Shown one piece after another: positions 1 to 7,900 of a stretch of DNA of 26,175 nt. The position numbers and the translations under genes were made by a program. The notes under the pieces were generated by a model, which saw only the letters and a list, made by a program, of their open reading frames with translations, was not told the DNA's origin and searched no databases. Position 1 is the first letter of the stretch; each line of letters opens with the position of its first letter. Origin of the DNA: CAYSRM01 sp964475205 (GTDB lineage Bacteria > Verrucomicrobiota > Kiritimatiellia > UBA8416 > CAYSRM01); NCBI GenBank assembly GCA_964475205.1, contig CAYYVQ010000039.1, positions 1 through 26,175 on the forward strand. Reading direction: 5' to 3'.

Positions 1-465
1 ATGAGAGAGCTGCGTGAGATTCAGAGGCAGCAGGTTACGTGATAACCCGCTGTACGTTTGGAGAGTACAGCAGGTTGTGTCAACCTGCTGCTGCGTGAGA
101 TGAGAGAGCTGCGTGAGATTCAGAGGCAGCAGGTTACGTGATAACCCGCTGTACTGGGGGAGATGAGAAAATATTCAATAATGAACACGGAATGTTCAAT
201 GATGAAGGGGAAGGAAAGAAGGGGATGGAAAGGAAGAGAATTTAGACAGAATGAATAGGATTGACAGGATGTGGGAGAAGGAGAGAGGAAAACTACGAAA
301 GACTCTAAAGGGCGCGAAAGGGCAGCAGGTTACGGGATAACCTGCTGTACTGTGGGAGATTCAGAGGCAGCAGGTTACGGGATAACCTGCTGTACTGAGG
401 GAGATGAGAGAATATTCAATAATGAACACGGAATGTTCAATGATGAAGGGGAAGGAAAGAAGGGA
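1..465. repeat. Tandem array of palindromic hairpin repeats (left edge)
   Basis: The segment is built from repeated units. Bases 1-55 recur exactly at 100-154, giving a 99-bp period. Two hairpin types alternate. Type A is CAGCAGGTTA, 5-nt loop, TAACCTGCTG, at 28-52, 127-151, 323-347 and 368-392; the first two copies have one arm mismatch. Type B is CAGCAGGTTG, loop TGT, CAACCTGCTG, at 68-90. A second block of about 97 bp (127-223) recurs at 368-464. The same family reappears at 26069-26175. The only open frame here (271-519) consists of translated repeats, so I do not call a gene. The role is unknown; a REP-like intergenic repeat is the closest description. Confidence 0.9.
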
Positions 466-468
466 AGA

Positions 469-589
469 GGCGTAAACAAACCCTCTTGTCGGGTTCTCAT
501 CCCTTCGATACTGGAATAGCTTTTATGTAGAACTCAATCTTTTGTTGCAAGAAAAAGATTAAACCGTGATTGGAGCGAGCGAAGGGATT
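469..589. repeat. Direct repeat, copy 1 (with tRNA-Gly 3' fragment)
   Basis: This 121-bp stretch is a near-identical direct copy of 668-787, with one indel in an A-run and a few substitutions. Its right end, 571-589, equals the last 19 nt of the tRNA-Gly gene on the minus strand, including the encoded CCA. The rest corresponds to sequence just downstream of the tRNA. It is therefore a truncated duplicate of the tRNA 3' region. No integrase or element cargo lies between the copies, so an attachment-site origin is only one possibility. Confidence 0.85.
571..589 (-). pseudogene. tRNA-Gly 3'-end remnant
   Basis: These 19 nt are identical to the 3' end of the intact tRNA-Gly at 769-843: end of the T arm, 3' acceptor strand, discriminator and CCA. 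The body of the tRNA is absent and is replaced by the structured 590-667 insert. It cannot encode a functional tRNA. Confidence 0.8.
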
Positions 590-667
590 GCGGCGACCAT
601 CTCCCGATGGTCTTGCCCTTCGGGGCTGTCGCATTGCTCCAGCCATTCCGCCAGGCTACCCTCTCCT
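590..667. other. Structured 78-bp spacer between the direct repeats
   Basis: The spacer contains a perfect hairpin GACCATC-TCCC-GATGGTC (595-612), a GCCC-TTCG-GGGC hairpin with a UUCG-type loop (615-626), and CCAGG/CCTGG arms near its right end. TGGAGC at 571-576 can pair with GCTCCA at 636-641, enclosing a 71-nt structure that includes the tRNA remnant. No open frame is evident. Confidence 0.5.
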
Positions 668-787
668 GGCGTAAACAAACCCTCTTGTCGGGTTCTCATC
701 CCTTCGGTACAGGAATAGCTTTCATGTGGAACTGAATCTTTTGTTGCAAGAAAAGATTAAACCATGGTTGGAGCGAGCGAAGGGATT
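668..787. repeat. Direct repeat, copy 2 (overlaps tRNA-Gly 3' end)
   Basis: This is the partner of 469-589. The right 19 bp (769-787) form the 3' end of the complete tRNA-Gly, and the remainder lies downstream of that gene on the minus strand. This copy keeps the native tRNA junction, so it is probably the ancestral one. Confidence 0.85.
671..694 (-). terminator. Possible tRNA-Gly terminator
   Basis: Read on the minus strand, AACCC, a 7-nt loop and GGGTT form a short hairpin (678-694), followed by a T-rich TGTTTAC (671-677). It lies about 75 nt past the tRNA 3' end. A second A/T hairpin (arms 735-742 and 751-758) lies closer to the tRNA. Both are duplicated in copy 1. The stem is short, so intrinsic termination is uncertain. 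Confidence 0.35.
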
Positions 788-843
788 CGAACCCTCGACA
801 GCCACCTTGGCAAGGTGGAGCTCTACCACTGAGCTACGCTCGC
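769..843 (-). tRNA. tRNA-Gly (anticodon GCC)
   Basis: On the minus strand the 75-nt gene folds as a standard cloverleaf. The 7-bp acceptor stem pairs GCGAGCG with CGCTCGC, the D arm is GCTC/GAGC, the anticodon stem is CCACC/GGTGG with loop TTGCCAA (anticodon GCC), and the T arm has a TTCGAAT loop. Discriminator T and an encoded CCA follow. It reads glycine GGC/GGU codons. It lies downstream of, and on the same strand as, the sigma-54 activator gene. Its 3' 19 nt are duplicated at 571-589. Confidence 0.97.
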
Positions 844-980
844 GTTTTTGATGATGTTTGTTAGTTTATGAATTTTCTGGGTGAATGCAACAAGGATTTT
901 TTCTTTGATACAGATATTGACAGGAAAAACTGCGAAATGCGTGAAATTGCTCGCTTATCAGATTGCGTTTTTCCCTTTAT

Positions 981-1011
981 TCCGCGTTCTTTCGAGTATT
1001 TCGTAGTTTTC
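981..1011 (-). repeat. Inverted copy of the 'AACTACGAAA' intergenic repeat
   Basis: The reverse complement of 981-1011 matches 288-318 at 26 of 31 positions, sharing the block GAAAACTACGAAA. It ends exactly at the stop of the sigma-54 activator gene. Apart from this, I see nothing recognisable in 844-980; a short open frame at 868-1053 runs antisense into that gene and has no support. Confidence 0.5.
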
Positions 1012-3344
1012 TATGTGTTATTGTCAGGAGGGGTTTCTTTCAGGATGAAGTAATGGGAGCGGGTTGAACGGCTGGGTTCAACTCTTTCGATAAAGTCATT
1101 GTTTATCAGGTCTTTGAGATCTTTGGTTATCGTGTTGGGCGAGAATCCCGTTATTCTTACTATTTCGCTTCTTGTGAGTTTGCGGTATTTTTTAAAAAGG
1201 TTCTTGAGGTTGTCCAGCCTGCGTATTCTTGGTTTTCCATGTCTGAGCATTACATCTATTTCTTTGCTTTCGGAGGATACTCCGGAAGCTGTTGCATGAG
1301 GCGCTACAGGCGATGTCTGGTTTCTCTGTGCAGCGGGCATGTTCCTGAATTTCAGGTCCAGATCTTCCGTGTTGTAAGAGAGTTTATCTGAGTGCATAAG
1401 GCGCATACGCTCAATCACATTGCGAAGTTCGCGCACATTTCCCGGCCAGTTGTAAGACATAAGGGCATGTTCCAGGCCTTCTGTTATTTCGGCATGGGAA
1501 TCATTCTTTCTTCCGAGATCCAGAAAGTGTTGCGCAAGAAGCATTATGTCTTCTTTTCTGTCCCGCAGAGGAGGGATATGGATCATAAGCCGTTGCAGAC
1601 GGAACAGGAGATCTTTTCTGAAGTTGTTGTTGTCGGCTGCTTCGTTCAGGTTGACATTTGTCGCAGCCAGTATCCGGCACTTGATTCTGCTTGTAGTGGC
1701 GCTGCCCACGGAGCGTATCTCTCCAGTTTCCAGGACGCGAAGAAGCGCTGTCTGGAGGCGCATTGGTATCTCGCCTATTTCGTCCAGCAGGATCGTCCCT
1801 TCTCCCGCTTCACGAAAGAGGCCGTTGTTGGCTTTTTCGGCTCCTGTGAAGGCTCCTTTTCTGTGACCGAAAAGCTCCGACTCAAGAAGGGTTTCAGCGA
1901 TAGCGCCGCAGTTAACTGGTATAAAGGGCTGCTTGCTGCGAGAGCTTGTTTCGTGAAGGGCTTTGGCAACAAGTTCTTTTCCTGTTCCTGTTTCGCCTGT
2001 GATCAGGACCGGGGCCGGGCTATCGGCAAACCGTTCGACCATTTGCCTGACAGTCTTAATCTCACGGCTGACGCCCAGAATGGTTGAAGAAGAGGCAGCA
2101 GACTCGGCCCGAGCCTTTTGCTTCTGTTTTGTCTGCGGCCGGCGATCCTGTGTTTTTTGCGCAGCAGCTCCGGTTAGGCGCACGATATCGAAATGAGAAA
2201 GCTCTGCGGCCAGCTTCAGTTCGAGATCCAGGCGACCGTTGGCGTTGTATCGTTGAACCGCCTGAATCGTTTTTGCAAACAGCGCTGATGCTTCCTGCTG
2301 GTCGCCGGCCAGCAACCTCGCTCTGGACCGGAACAGGCTGTCAAGGTAATGGTAGTTTCCGGCCATGTTTCTCATGTCCATCAGCCTTTCGGCCGCTTCC
2401 CAGTTTCCTGCCGACAGTTCCGCGCGCACAAGGTCGAAACCGCGAAAACCGCTCCTGTGAACCGAAGAGATCTGATTTTCCGTCTCCATGCGCGCAATGT
2501 CGAGCGCTGATTGCGCGTCTCCACTTTTAAGGGATCGGGCGATTCTTATCCACCTTGGTTCGGTTTCAGTTTCAGAATCATTTTTCGCAATGTTCCTGTC
2601 TGTAGCCAGGTCGATCAAGCGGCCATATCCTGATAAATCAAGCGGCACGGGCGGACGTATATGCTGGGAAGATATCCGGGGGAGGCTTCGAAGAATTTTT
2701 CCTGCTCTGTTCCATCGGCCTGTTTCCGCATCATCTATAAACCGTATCAAATTCACCTTATTTTCCGGTAATTGTTCGTCGCACTGCCGGTAGATTTCAT
2801 CAAGGTCGGTGGCAGCGTCTTTTCCCCTGCCTTGAAGCGCGAGAAACAAAGCCGTCTGCCATCTGTAAAACTTTTTTCTCGGAGAGGCTGAAGGTATTGT
2901 CTCAAGAATGTCATTGAGTATGGTGTCTCGTTTCTGCTTGTTACCCGAAGCATCGTTGAGCATGGCCCTGGCAAGCATGACTTCAGCTCGAATTTCATAC
3001 GGAGTATTTTCAGAAAGGAGCGCGGTCGCCCTGTGGAGCAGGGCGTCCGCCTGAGACTGGTGGGCAATTCTTTGTTCCAGCGTAGCCCAGCCGCTCAGAA
3101 GGAGAACAAGCAGTTCCGGGTCCGAACCCCGGATCGGCACAGCCTTTGCCGCCGTGATGGCGTCTTTCGCAAGTCTTTTCCCGCTTAAGCACTCCTCTAT
3201 AAGAAGTAATGCGCGTAGCAGTGTATCTCTTGGCCTTGATGTTGTCCTGATTATCTGTTCGAGCGGCAGGTCGCTGCCGACGTAGCGAAGCACAACAGGA
3301 TGCAACTGCCTGTGAACATAACTTCTTTTTGTTTCTTTGCTCAT
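1011..3344 (-). CDS. Sigma-54-dependent transcriptional activator (TPR-like sensor, AAA+, winged helix)
   Basis: This 777-residue bacterial enhancer-binding protein should remodel sigma-54 RNA polymerase using ATP. Residues 1-390 are alpha-helical with TPR-like spacing and probably form the sensory or protein-binding part; there is no receiver, PAS or GAF signature. The AAA+ domain spans about 420-650, with Walker A GETGTGKE (450-457), the sigma-54 contact loop GAFTGA (497-502), Walker B ILLDE (about 518-522), an arginine-finger region FRKDLLFRL and WPGNVREL (633-640). All key residues are present. A Pro/Ser-rich linker leads to a C-terminal domain (about 705-777) with TRSEIVRITGFSPNTITKDL, which looks like a MarR/wHTH-type fold rather than the usual Fis helix. 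No clear Shine-Dalgarno precedes the ATG, but no better start exists. The gene is divergent from the giant-protein operon, which is its likely target (inferred). Confidence 0.93.
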   Translation of the reverse strand: MSKETKRSYVHRQLHPVVLRYVGSDLPLEQIIRTTSRPRDTLLRALLLIEECLSGKRLAKDAITAAKAVPIRGSDPELLVLLLSGWATLEQRIAHQSQADALLHRATALLSENTPYEIRAEVMLARAMLNDASGNKQKRDTILNDILETIPSASPRKKFYRWQTALFLALQGRGKDAATDLDEIYRQCDEQLPENKVNLIRFIDDAETGRWNRAGKILRSLPRISSQHIRPPVPLDLSGYGRLIDLATDRNIAKNDSETETEPRWIRIARSLKSGDAQSALDIARMETENQISSVHRSGFRGFDLVRAELSAGNWEAAERLMDMRNMAGNYHYLDSLFRSRARLLAGDQQEASALFAKTIQAVQRYNANGRLDLELKLAAELSHFDIVRLTGAAAQKTQDRRPQTKQKQKARAESAASSSTILGVSREIKTVRQMVERFADSPAPVLITGETGTGKELVAKALHETSSRSKQPFIPVNCGAIAETLLESELFGHRKGAFTGAEKANNGLFREAGEGTILLDEIGEIPMRLQTALLRVLETGEIRSVGSATTSRIKCRILAATNVNLNEAADNNNFRKDLLFRLQRLMIHIPPLRDRKEDIMLLAQHFLDLGRKNDSHAEITEGLEHALMSYNWPGNVRELRNVIERMRLMHSDKLSYNTEDLDLKFRNMPAAQRNQTSPVAPHATASGVSSESKEIDVMLRHGKPRIRRLDNLKNLFKKYRKLTRSEIVRITGFSPNTITKDLKDLINNDFIERVEPSRSTRSHYFILKETPPDNNT

Positions 3345-3494
3345 TATTAGTCAATACCCGATGGGCGCATAATGGGCTGATTGCCAGGAAATGTCAATGT
3401 GTAAACATAGATAGTCTCGAAAATCAGCCTGATCTATTCATCAACTTTGATTCCGTTGAAAAAAGCTTAAGGGTGGGGGCGTCAACCCGGTTCG

Positions 3495-3590
3495 TAATTT
3501 CGTAATCGCAATCCTGATCGCAATCCTGATCGTAATCTCAATCGGATTTCCAGCAATCGAGTGCGATTAGGGTTAAGATTACGATTAAGA
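3495..3590. repeat. Short tandem/inverted 'TCGCAATCCTGA' repeats
   Basis: TCGCAATCCTGA occurs twice in tandem (3506-3529), followed by a degenerate third copy. ATCGTAATCT (3529-3538) and AGATTACGAT (3576-3585) form a perfect 10-bp inverted pair. No coding potential is evident. The cluster could be a hairpin, an upstream activator site or simple low-complexity drift. Confidence 0.55.
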
Positions 3591-3742
3591 AGGCCGCTGG
3601 GGCCTCTGCGCATTTTCCAGATGACAGGGTTTTTGAGCGGAATCCAACTTTGTGATGAGAGTGTGCAGATAGGCGGGTGAAGGCGCATAGACATTAGTCA
3701 TGATCTTCCAAAGCGATGTTATCTAAGCGCCATTCCAGACTA

Positions 3743-3758
3743 TGGTATGGAATGTGCT
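3743..3758 (+). promoter_or_regulatory. Candidate sigma-54 (-24/-12) promoter
   Basis: TGGTATGGAATGTGCT has the two invariant dinucleotides at the required spacing: GG (3744-3745), 10 bp, GC (3756-3757). It matches TGGCACG-N4-TTGCW at 9 of 12 defined positions. Transcription would start near 3769, giving a leader of about 115 nt to the ATG at 3884. The CATTCCA...TGGAATG inverted repeat overlaps it. The adjacent divergent gene encodes an activator with an intact GAFTGA loop, which raises plausibility. Such short matches also arise by chance. Confidence 0.4.
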
Positions 3759-3883
3759 TCCAATGTGATAGATGTTAGTGTGTTGCATGAAATGGCAGGT
3801 AAAGGGATGTCGGGGTTGACAAAATTATTTTTTTTTGAGAGCGTTATGGATCAAGCATGCGCAAGAGTTGAGATGGAGACGAA

Positions 3884-4951
3884 ATGGTTGTACATAGAAT
3901 AATTATCGCGTATCTAGTTTTTTTATGCGCAGGGTTGATGCAGAATTCTGTGGGACCAGTGATTGCAACCGCATACGCAAGAGCCGATTCCCTTGAGTCT
4001 TTATTAGCAACCAGGAAATCACTTACAAAGCAATTGCGCGCTGTCAAGTCTGAGCTGGCCGGCCTCGAGTCCGAGAAGTCTGAGGTCTCCGAGAAACTTC
4101 TCCTGGGTCGCACAGAGCAGAACAATGCTGCGTATGGGCTGGCTGAATCGTACGAGAGCCGGGATAAAGTCAAAGATCTTCATCGCAGATTGAAGAACAG
4201 CGTCAATGAATTATCCGAACTGACCGTCCAGATCAAGGAGGAATTGAATGTTCTGGATGAGTACCGGGCCCTTAAGGAATCTGAAGAGGAAATGCAGGCC
4301 TCTGCAAAACGGGCAACAGAAAAGTTTAAAGAAGGCTCTACAGAGATCAGACGTGTCGGCGCTGAGCTCAGGGAAGTTAATGATTCAATCGAAAAAGCCA
4401 AGGAGAAACGAGAACAACTGCTAAATAGCAAAAGTCCTGATGAACAGGAGCTGTCAGAGTTGGAAGAAAAGATTGAGACGCTCAGGGAAAAGCGTGATGA
4501 GCTTAAAGAACTCAGCTCCAGAACAAGAAAACAAATGAGTAAGGTCGAGAAAAATATGGGCCAGTCGCGCATGGGGATCATCAGGATTAAAAAGCGGAAG
4601 AAGGAGTTTATCTCGGATTTTGCCATACCCGAGGACATGCCCAAGGAGGATAAAGAAAAGCTTGCCGGGTTGCAGAGCCGCCGGGACGCCCTGGAATCGG
4701 AAATTAAGAAGTTGAATGATCGTATCAACGCGGAACTTGAAAAGGACGATTCGTATCAGCAATTATCAGAAAAAGTGGACGTTGCCTACAAGTCAGACAG
4801 GGAACTTAAAGAGAAGATTGACGAGTTGCGAAAAAAAAGTGGTAAGATTTCCACCCGTATATACGTGCTTAACCGTAAGATCAAGAGCGTGGAGAACAGA
4901 AACAGGAAAGACTCCAGCGCTGAATCCAAAGAAATAAGCGAGGCAAAATGA
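3884..4951 (+). CDS. Exported coiled-coil protein
   Basis: This 355-residue protein starts with an N-terminal signal sequence (hydrophobic IIIAYLVFLCAGLM, likely cleavage after an Ala near residue 28-30). Almost everything after about residue 35 is charged heptad-type coiled coil rich in Glu, Lys, Leu and Ser, with short breaks near 175 and 240 (FAIPEDMP). There is no enzymatic motif. GGAGA lies just upstream of the ATG, making this the best start. Its stop overlaps the ATG of the protease gene (ATGA), implying translational coupling. It is first in the operon and directly precedes a giant secreted protein, as does the smaller coiled-coil gene at 10281. A periplasmic or surface scaffold, tether or secretion partner is possible; the function is unknown. 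Confidence 0.85.
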   Translation: MVVHRIIIAYLVFLCAGLMQNSVGPVIATAYARADSLESLLATRKSLTKQLRAVKSELAGLESEKSEVSEKLLLGRTEQNNAAYGLAESYESRDKVKDLHRRLKNSVNELSELTVQIKEELNVLDEYRALKESEEEMQASAKRATEKFKEGSTEIRRVGAELREVNDSIEKAKEKREQLLNSKSPDEQELSELEEKIETLREKRDELKELSSRTRKQMSKVEKNMGQSRMGIIRIKKRKKEFISDFAIPEDMPKEDKEKLAGLQSRRDALESEIKKLNDRINAELEKDDSYQQLSEKVDVAYKSDRELKEKIDELRKKSGKISTRIYVLNRKIKSVENRNRKDSSAESKEISEAK

Positions 4952-7900
4952 AAACGCTGTTTGGTTTGTGTAAAAAGACTGTGAATCTTTACGCGGCAAT
5001 ACCTTTTGTCCTGTTTTTATGCAGCGGCTCTGTTTGCGCTCAGATCGACTGGTCAAAGGTTGATAGAAGCAGTTTGCCGGAGGACGCGGAGCTGATAGTT
5101 GCTTATCGCAAAGACAGTCCCGCGGTTACCGCTTCTCCCGGCATAAGAAACAAGCACAGGATGCTTCTGCATCATAAGGCCGGAGTAAGGTTCAAGAAGC
5201 GCTTGAGCATTATCGAGGCTGATATTGTTGATGTCCCCGATAACCTTAGTTTACAGTCCGTCGTATCGGTTTACGTTTCAGATTTCAATGTCAAGTACGT
5301 TGAACCCAACTACATGGTTCGCGCGCTGGATATAGTTCCCAATGACCCCGATTATGATTTGTTATGGGGGATGGATCGTATACGCGCTCCTTATGCATGG
5401 GACTATTATACAACCGGCGGTACTAATGTGGTTGTGGGTATAATTGATTCCGGCACCGATCTACAGCACCCGGACCTTATTCCCAATCTATGGGTTAATC
5501 CCGGAGAAACTGATGATGGACTTGATACTGATGGCAATGGTTATACAAATGATATTCACGGCTATGATTTTTACACTAATTCCTTTACCACCCAGGATGG
5601 AGATCCCGATGATGAGAATTTCCACGGCACTCATGTCGCGGGCACGGTAGGCGCTGTCGGGAATAATGCAACCGGAGTTGTCGGGGTATGCTGGCAGACG
5701 GAGCTTATGATTCTCAGGTTTCTCGGTCCGACCGGATCAGGTACCACTGACGGGGCTATAAACGCCATTGAATACGCTACATTGATGAGGACAAACCATA
5801 ATATAAATGTGCGCGTACTTAATAACAGTTGGGGAGGAGGTGGCGAATCGGCTGCGCTCAGGGAGGCAATAGCCGCCTCAATAGATGCCGGCATTCTTTT
5901 TGTTGCCGCGGCTGGCAACAGCGGGCTTGACACGGATTTGTTCAAGAATTATCCTTCCTCTTATGATCTGGACGGGATAATTTCGGTCGCTTCGATAACT
6001 AATGATGGCGCGTTATCCAGTTTTTCTAATTACGGCCGGACCTCGGTAGATCTTGCCGCGCCCGGTTCCCTTATCTACAGCACATTTCCCACAAATATGA
6101 CTGGAGCTATGTATTCAGGTGATTATTCGACCGATTACGAAACCATTAGCGGGACATCAATGGCCAGCCCGCATGTTGCAGGTGCCGCGGGCCTGCTTTT
6201 GAACTGGTATCCCGGGCTTCCCGCGCTTGTGGTAAAAGAGGCGATAATGCGATCAGCGGTTAGGAGCGAGCCTTTGGAGGGAACTTGCGTTACGGAAGGC
6301 GAACTTAGTTTTGAAAATATGTTTGAGCCGCTGGTTTACCCGGATGAGACTTACCGATGCGTAGTAGATATTGAAACATTGGAGGCCAACCCGACAAACA
6401 AGGTTTATTATGTTTATAATCTATCAGCGAATCCAACGGACTGGACGGTAACAGCAGATGAACCGTGGCTTGATATAACCCCTGCAAATTTTACTGTGCC
6501 GGGTCTTTCATCGCAAATGGTCGAGATCGCTGTTGATACGAATTTTCTGGATGATGCGGAAGGGGTCTACATCGGGCAAGTTGATTTTGTAAACACAACT
6601 ACCGGCTCGGGTACTTGCTCTCGCGATGTTTTTATTAAGAGTCTCAGGAATTATGACATGGTTTCGACAGACTATGAATGGATGAACTGGGCAGAGACAA
6701 ATGAGTATGGTGATATGATAAATCATGCCGAGGTTCTGCCGGCAATGACGCAAACTGTCAGTTCGGTTGAAGTTCCTTTTCCGTTCAGGTTTTATAATGA
6801 AACTTTCGACACCTTGCATGTAAGCAGCCACGGATTGGTCGGGGGTTCTTCTGATCGAATGACGGAAAGAGAAAACACTGATATGCCCGATCCTTCCGAC
6901 CCCAGCGGGATCGGCGCTGTATTCTGGGATAATATCGCGAATTATGCTCCGGCGATGATCACCTGGAGCGTGCATGGTTCCGAGAGTCTTTCCAACCGGG
7001 TCGGTGTTGTCACATGGGAGTCTTTCAGTACCACTAACAATCATGATACAAGGCTGTCTTTCCAGATTATCATCCATGAGGCTACCTCATCGACAAACAA
7101 CAGTGACATTGTTTACCAGTACAAGGAAGTAAGCGAAAAAGACGAATTCGTCGGCGCCGGAAGGAGCGCTACGATTGGTGTGGAGGAACCGTGGGGGCTC
7201 ATGGCCAGGAAATATTCGTACAATGGCGAAAGATTAGTGGCTAACGAGCAGGCTATACTCTTTACCACTGATCCGCCAGCGGACAACACTCCGCCGGAGG
7301 CGAAGATCAGCGTGTTCGACTGGAGTGAAACAAATGTGATTTTCAGGGTTGAGTTCAATGAGATTGTAGAAGGCTTTGACGCGTCAGATGTCGTTCTTTC
7401 CGGCGGGCCGTATCAGGCGCCGGGCGCCGATGTTACCGGTATCGAGGGCGGGGGAACGCTGTTTTACGTCAATGTGTCGGACATCACCGGCCTGGGTCAG
7501 GTTGAGATTACCATACCAGCCGGAAGCGTGACGGATCTTGCGGGCAACCAGAATCTGCAGGCAGGACCTTATATGTTCATAATGCCTTTTGTTGAAATTG
7601 TATTTTCTGATGATATGGAAGACGGGCCGGGCGAGTGGACAGCGCTGCATACGAATTATACTGGATTTACCGCAGACGTCTGGGAGCAAGGCGTTCCCAC
7701 GGTCGGCCCGACTAATAATGTCCCGAGCGGAACGAATTGCTGGGGGACTAAGCTGGATGGTTATGCCGGTTTCAGCAAGCCCTTCCGCTCCTGGCTCGAC
7801 AGTCCGGTGATCAGGGTTGGCGCCAACCCTTATGTGAGTTTTTCAATGTGGAGCCGTGGAATTCACCCCACCACCGATCCTGATGAACTCAGAATTCAGA

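Larger units (their letters stand above)
3345..3883. other. Divergent intergenic region (539 bp)
   Basis: No gene is visible here. It separates the minus-strand sigma-54 activator from the plus-strand giant-protein operon and must hold the operon's promoter. Contents, left to right: an A/T-rich stretch, a short 12-bp tandem and inverted-repeat cluster (3495-3590), an unremarkable stretch, a CATTCCA/TGGAATG inverted repeat (3731-3754) overlapping a -24/-12-like promoter (3743-3758), and a TTGACA followed by a T-run (3816-3837) just before the first gene. Confidence 0.7.

Noticed and set aside
1..465. CRISPR array
   Set aside because: The repeats are palindromic with repeated, non-unique spacers, unequal spacing and no cas genes nearby.
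271..519. 82-codon open frame in the left repeat array
   Set aside because: Its sequence is translated hairpin repeat (AGYGITCCT twice) and part of the tRNA-flank duplication; it does not look like a real protein.
1392..2087. 231-codon plus-strand open frame
   Set aside because: It is antisense to the AAA+ domain of the sigma-54 activator, whose motifs are certain; the translated product shows no family features.
3816..3850. Sigma-70 promoter from TTGACA at 3816
   Set aside because: The -35 match is perfect, but the nearest -10-like TATGGA (3845-3850) is 23 bp away, too far for a normal promoter.
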